From Flavobacteriales bacterium UBA6969 (GTDB taxonomy: Bacteria; Bacteroidota; Bacteroidia; Flavobacteriales_D; Sanyastnellaceae), in contig DJYV01000168.1 in the NCBI GenBank assembly GCA_002448555.1, positions 1 through 10,564 of the forward strand: a DNA stretch of 10,564 nucleotides, read 5' to 3'. The notes below the pieces were generated by a model. That model did no database searches and was not told the origin of the DNA. It worked only from the letters and a program-made list of their open reading frames with translations. Positions 7,494 to 10,564 of the stretch are shown here, piece after piece. The translations under genes were made by a program, and so were the position numbers. Every line of letters starts with the position of its first letter. Position 1 is the first letter of the stretch.

Positions 7494-7551
7494 TGAAACT
7501 TAAAATTACAACGCAAGCCGCCTCCGTTGCGGCGTGTCGTACTTTTAGGTT
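7494..7551. promoter_or_regulatory. Divergent promoter region with inverted repeat
   Basis: This 58-bp gap drives two divergent genes. Near each start is a -7-like element with A instead of the final G of TAnnTTTG: TACTTTTA (7540-7547, plus) and TAATTTTA (reverse strand, 7506-7499). Both would put transcription starts almost on the start codons. Between them lies GCCGC (7517-7521), 7 bases, GCGGC (7529-7533), extended by weaker flanking ACGC/GTGT pairing: a possible shared operator. There are no well-spaced -33 TTG elements, so the assignment is tentative. Confidence 0.35.
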
Positions 7552-7959
7552 GTGAATTTTCGTCAACGATTCCTGCGTTACGGCATCGGCGTCATCATCG
7601 GTGTCATCTTGAGCGCACTCTTTTTCAGTGGCCGCAGTTGCAACGATTGGTTGCCCGGCAAGCGCATCAAGGCCCGCATGCAGCGCGAGGGAATTCAGCC
7701 GGATGCGCCCCTCCAGTGCCTTTTAGAATGCGTGGGCCCCACCCGGGCGGACGGAAACCAGGTCATGCAATGGCTGCTGGCGGCCGACATCAATTGGTCG
7801 GAGAGCGCTGCACGGGAAGAGCGCCCGTGTTACCTGTTTGAGATGCAAGCGGACTGCCCATTTGAGACGCTGACGGTATGCTTTTCAGAGCACAGTGCCT
7901 CCGTCGGAATGGCCGTGGTTCGAGAGGCCGCTGACTGCCCGTGCGCTACGGACGAATGA
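7552..7959 (+). CDS. Small cysteine-rich membrane-anchored protein, hypothetical
   Basis: The protein has 135 residues with one N-terminal hydrophobic helix (about 9-26, RYGIGVIIGVILSALFF), followed by SGRSCNDWLPGKRIKARM and a hydrophilic, probably periplasmic domain. It has eight cysteines (30, 56, 60, 93, 102, 110, 129, 131), including C-x3-C at 56-60 and CPC at 129-131. The overall plan (TM helix, short loop with Cys, a P-G-x-R-hydrophobic motif, then an ES-R-x-x-x-CY-x-x-E segment) recalls small flavobacterial proteins annotated with DUF4258, but I hold that only weakly. The start is a GTG at 7552; no ATG lies nearby in frame, and a TACTTTTA element just upstream suggests a near-leaderless message. 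The function is unknown. It is divergent from the ABC operon and overlaps the convergent dehydrogenase gene by 14 bp. Confidence 0.75.
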   Translation: MNFRQRFLRYGIGVIIGVILSALFFSGRSCNDWLPGKRIKARMQREGIQPDAPLQCLLECVGPTRADGNQVMQWLLAADINWSESAAREERPCYLFEMQADCPFETLTVCFSEHSASVGMAVVREAADCPCATDE

Positions 7960-9520
7960 CACTCAATTTGCCGCGGATTGGTGCTGCGCTTCCTGCGCTC
8001 CATGCCTCAACAATGAACGTACCAGCGGTCATGCCCGAGGTGTTCCAGGTATAAGGCGCTTCCACCTCTGAGAGTTCGACATCGTGCACCAGTCGCCCGC
8101 TGGCGTCGGTAATGCGCAGGTGGGTGAGGAAAGCATTGGTGCCCAAGTCGAGGACTACATCATTTCCGATTACAACGGGGTTGGGCGTAAACCGCAATCC
8201 CTCCGTCAGATCTCCCCAGCCGGATTGGTCGGCCGGATCGTAGACCAATTTGTAGATGTTGAGCCTCGTGCACAAATAGAGCTCACCGCGGTTGTTTTCG
8301 CTGAAGGCAAAACGCGTCTCGTCCCATGGCACGAAGCCGTCTGGAACTTGAATGTCCAGTGGCGCATCCACCCACGTGCCGTCCGCTTGTTCGGTGAGGG
8401 ACCAGAATTTGACATCGTAAAAGCCGCACGCATCGGTAAAGACATAGCTGCCGTACAAGGTGGGGATTTCACTGCCGCGGTAGCGGTAACCGCCGATGAC
8501 GGAACACCAGCCGTTTTCATGGGGGTACGAGAAAATGGGCAGCTCGAGGGTCCCGTCGGGGTCGCAATCCACCACGGGTTCGTAGCACATGGGGCCTTCC
8601 ATTAAGCGCCACCCGAAGTTGAGTCCACCCGCCGATCCGGCCGACTCCATGCTGATTTCTTCCCAGTCCACTTCACCGACGTCGCCGATAAATTTGTCTC
8701 CGGTCAAGCGGTCGAAACTCCAGCGCCAAGGGTTCCGGAATCCGTACGCCCAAATCTCATCAAGGGCATCCGGGTTGCCAACAAAGGGATTGTCTTCGGG
8801 GATGGTGTAGGGGTCGAGCCCGTTCACATCGATGCGCAGGAGTTTGCCGAGCAAGGTCTCGAGGTTTTGTCCGTTTCCAATGGGGCCGTGGTCGTCCCCG
8901 CCACTGCCGCCGCCGGTTTCTCCTGTTCCTGTGGCACCGCCATCGCCTGTGCTGATGTACAGGTAGCCATCGAGTGGCCCAAAGTGCAGTTGGCCGCCGT
9001 TATGCCCGCGGGCAGGCTGCACCAGTTCGAGGACTTCGGACCAGGTTTCGGTATCGGCCGCGGTGCGGTCGGCGTTGGTGCCGAAGCACACGAGGCGTTC
9101 ATCGATGAACGTGCCGGTGCCGTCCGGTCGATAGCCGTTGTAGATGACATAGAACAGGCCGTTGGTTTCAAAGTCGGGGTCCAAGATGAGGTCGTTCAAC
9201 CCCTGCTCGCTCGAGATGCCGTAATCACAGATGTCCAATCCAGTTGAACTCAAGTCCAAAAAGGGTTCGTCGCGGACTTCACCAGTCTCCTCGTCGTACC
9301 ACATGACCAAGCCGCTGTGGCAGATGAGGAGGAGGTTGGTCTCATCTTCAGCGTGGGAGGCAGGGCGCACCGAGACGGGCCACTCTGCTGCAATCAGCCG
9401 TTCACCCACAATCGCTTCTGGAGCGGTGGATTGGCTAAAGCCCGCATTCACGAGCAAAGTGGCAACAATGACAAACAGTGCGGAACGTCCGCGGCGATAG
9501 AGTGCATAATGTGAAGGCAT
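7946..9520 (-). CDS. Secreted PQQ-type glucose/sorbosone dehydrogenase with T9SS sorting domain
   Basis: This 524-residue protein begins with a signal peptide (hydrophobic about 13-28, probable cleavage near GFS-Q). A six-bladed beta-propeller of the glucose/sorbosone dehydrogenase (GSDH/HHIP) family fills about 38-440. Hallmarks are RGHNGGQLHFGP (171-182, candidate catalytic H173), LYISTGDGG (187-195), a glycine-rich insert (about 196-217), EIWAYGFRNPWRWSFD (255-270, with R262 and N263 as likely PQQ contacts) and GDVGEVDWEEI (279-289). Residues about 443-524 form a type IX sorting domain: FTPNPV, then LRITDASGRLV, TSGMTAGTFIVEA and a final basic GKLSVIRP. The enzyme should therefore be exported through the outer membrane. 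The sugar or alcohol substrate cannot be read from the sequence. A divergent promoter region is shared with the multihaem cytochrome gene, and the 3' end overlaps the convergent small gene by 14 bp. Confidence 0.92.
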   Translation of the reverse strand: MPSHYALYRRGRSALFVIVATLLVNAGFSQSTAPEAIVGERLIAAEWPVSVRPASHAEDETNLLLICHSGLVMWYDEETGEVRDEPFLDLSSTGLDICDYGISSEQGLNDLILDPDFETNGLFYVIYNGYRPDGTGTFIDERLVCFGTNADRTAADTETWSEVLELVQPARGHNGGQLHFGPLDGYLYISTGDGGATGTGETGGGSGGDDHGPIGNGQNLETLLGKLLRIDVNGLDPYTIPEDNPFVGNPDALDEIWAYGFRNPWRWSFDRLTGDKFIGDVGEVDWEEISMESAGSAGGLNFGWRLMEGPMCYEPVVDCDPDGTLELPIFSYPHENGWCSVIGGYRYRGSEIPTLYGSYVFTDACGFYDVKFWSLTEQADGTWVDAPLDIQVPDGFVPWDETRFAFSENNRGELYLCTRLNIYKLVYDPADQSGWGDLTEGLRFTPNPVVIGNDVVLDLGTNAFLTHLRITDASGRLVHDVELSEVEAPYTWNTSGMTAGTFIVEAWSAGSAAPIRGKLSVIRP

Positions 9521-9537
9521 GAATCTACTTTGAAGGC

Positions 9538-9545
9538 TAACTTTG
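9538..9545 (+). promoter_or_regulatory. Bacteroidetes -7 element (TAACTTTG), rightward
   Basis: TAACTTTG matches TAnnTTTG exactly and lies 21 bp before the ATG of the multihaem cytochrome, giving a predicted start near 9552 and a leader of about 15 nt. No good -33 TTG is visible at the expected spacing. It abuts the leftward element at 9546-9553. Confidence 0.5.
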
Positions 9546-9553
9546 CAAAGATA
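9546..9553 (-). promoter_or_regulatory. Bacteroidetes -7 element (TATCTTTG), leftward
   Basis: Read on the minus strand this is TATCTTTG, an exact TAnnTTTG match, 25 bp before the ATG of the dehydrogenase, so the leader would be about 20 nt. A recognisable -33 TTG is not seen. Together with the rightward element it forms a 16-bp near-palindrome, and the two sites could not be used at the same moment. Confidence 0.5.
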
Positions 9554-9566
9554 CCATCAGCCCTCC

Positions 9567-10564
9567 ATGCTCCGCAGAACCTACATCGCCCTTTTTGCAC
9601 CACTGGTGGCCCTCGGTTTCGGGCAACTGCTGACGGGCGCACAGGATCCGCACGAGCGGTTTGGCAAGGACGATGCCGAGTGGACACGCTGGCGGATGGG
9701 AGAGCTCTGCACCGAGGAAGGGGTTTACTTCACAGGTTCGGGCAACTGCGTCAATTGCCATGCGCCAGATCCAGAGGGCCATGCGCTTGTCGATGAAAAC
9801 GGCGCGACCGTGAGCCCGGTCACGGACTGGCAAGCGACCCTGATGGCGAACAGCGCCCGGGACCCGTTTTGGCAGGCCAAAGTGGACCACGAGGGGTTAA
9901 TCAACCCCACCCACCGCGAGTCCATTGAAAACCTGTGCACGGCCTGCCACGCGCCACAGGGTTACCACGAGGCCCATATGACGGGCAAAGTCGGACCCAA
10001 CGGCTACACGATGGAGGATTTGTTGGACGACGAATTGGGTTTGGACGGCGTGGGGTGCACCGGTTGCCACAGCATCGACGATGTCGGTTTGGCTGGCCGG
10101 CACAACGGCGATCTGCCCATCAACGAAGAGAACGTCGCTTGGGGTGGTTTTGAGAATCCATGGGACGGCCTGATGAGCGGCCAGACGGGCTTTATCCCGG
10201 CGTATGGCGAACACATACGCAACAGTGAAGTCTGCGCGAGCTGCCATTCGTTGTATACCCACACACAGGACCTTGACGGCGAAGAGACCGGCAATGTCTT
10301 TTTCGAGCAAACCACCTACCTCGAGTGGGTCAACTCGGCGTTCAATGCCGAAAACGTGCAGTGCCAAACCTGCCACATGCCGCTCGTTGAGGGTGGAGCC
10401 ATCGCGGCCACACAGCCCAATTGGTTGTTTACCCAGCGCTTCGGCAAACACCACTTGGTCGGCGGCAATGCCTTCATGTTGAAGTTGATGCGCGACAATG
10501 CTGTGCAGCTCAGTTTGAGCGCCTCGCCCACCCAATTCGATTCCACCATCGCCCGCACGGTCGC
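9567..10564 (+). CDS. Multihaem c-type cytochrome (five CxxCH visible), 3'-truncated
   Basis: From the ATG at 9567 the frame stays open to the window end (332 complete codons), so the C-terminus is missing. The protein starts with a signal peptide (MLRRTYIALFAPLVALGFG, cleavage probably near LLTGA-QD), as needed for periplasmic or surface haem attachment. Five c-type haem-binding motifs are present: CVNCH (61-65), CTACH (124-128), CTGCH (164-168), CASCH (223-227) and CQTCH (266-270). Additional histidines such as H295-H296 in KHHLVGGN could be distal ligands. The spacing and the GGNAFMLKLMRDNA segment resemble cytochrome c554-like multihaem proteins of Bacteroidetes and Planctomycetes, an assignment by memory. 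It should carry electrons outside the cytoplasm; the partner is unknown. The first in-frame stop upstream is at 9531-9533 and this is the first ATG after it. It is divergent from the secreted dehydrogenase. Confidence 0.93.
   Translation, partial: MLRRTYIALFAPLVALGFGQLLTGAQDPHERFGKDDAEWTRWRMGELCTEEGVYFTGSGNCVNCHAPDPEGHALVDENGATVSPVTDWQATLMANSARDPFWQAKVDHEGLINPTHRESIENLCTACHAPQGYHEAHMTGKVGPNGYTMEDLLDDELGLDGVGCTGCHSIDDVGLAGRHNGDLPINEENVAWGGFENPWDGLMSGQTGFIPAYGEHIRNSEVCASCHSLYTHTQDLDGEETGNVFFEQTTYLEWVNSAFNAENVQCQTCHMPLVEGGAIAATQPNWLFTQRFGKHHLVGGNAFMLKLMRDNAVQLSLSASPTQFDSTIARTV

Noticed and set aside
9897..10535. Minus-strand open frame opposite the multihaem cytochrome
   Set aside because: The plus strand carries four of the five CxxCH motifs in this stretch, which settles the coding strand.

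Overview
The window looks like chromosomal DNA from a moderately GC-rich member of the Bacteroidota, probably close to the Flavobacteriales. Four things point there: a subunit I of cytochrome c oxidase of the Bacteroidetes type, a secreted enzyme ending in a type IX secretion (Por) sorting domain, small proteins of a kind found in that phylum, and TAnnTTTG promoter elements with few Shine-Dalgarno sequences. I see no rRNA, tRNA, CRISPR array, insertion sequence, phage gene or integrase. The content is mostly ordinary housekeeping and envelope functions.

Layout. Positions 1-1662 hold the 3' part of ctaD, followed by a strong intrinsic terminator (1679-1714). ruvB (1741-2769) and queG (2772-3740) follow, 2 bp apart, as a likely operon. 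A small minus-strand gene (3703-3906) converges on queG and overlaps its end by 38 bp. trhO (4026-5069) lies on the plus strand behind a promoter with a good -7 element. Next is a minus-strand three-gene operon read from 7493 down to 5066: an ABC ATPase, a MacB/FtsX-type permease, and a membrane-anchored DUF3299-like protein with a Cys-x2-Cys motif. Both junctions are ATGA stop/start overlaps. Divergent from this operon across 58 bp is a small cysteine-rich membrane-anchored protein (7552-7959), which converges with a secreted PQQ-type sugar dehydrogenase (9520-7946, minus). A five-haem-motif cytochrome c (9567 to the window end, plus) is divergent from the dehydrogenase and is cut off by the right edge.

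How the genes relate. CtaD is the core of the terminal oxidase. RuvB acts in recombination. QueG and TrhO both modify the tRNA wobble base, position 34. The ABC/permease/DUF3299-like operon is an envelope system with unknown substrate. The dehydrogenase and the multihaem cytochrome share a 46-bp promoter region and both act outside the cytoplasm, so they could be co-regulated, but a shared pathway is only an inference.

The points most worth following are the Cys-x2-Cys protein and its coupled ABC operon, the abutting divergent -7 elements that form a 16-bp near-palindrome, the incomplete multihaem cytochrome, and the repeated tail-to-tail gene overlaps. I found no convincing wholly new system.
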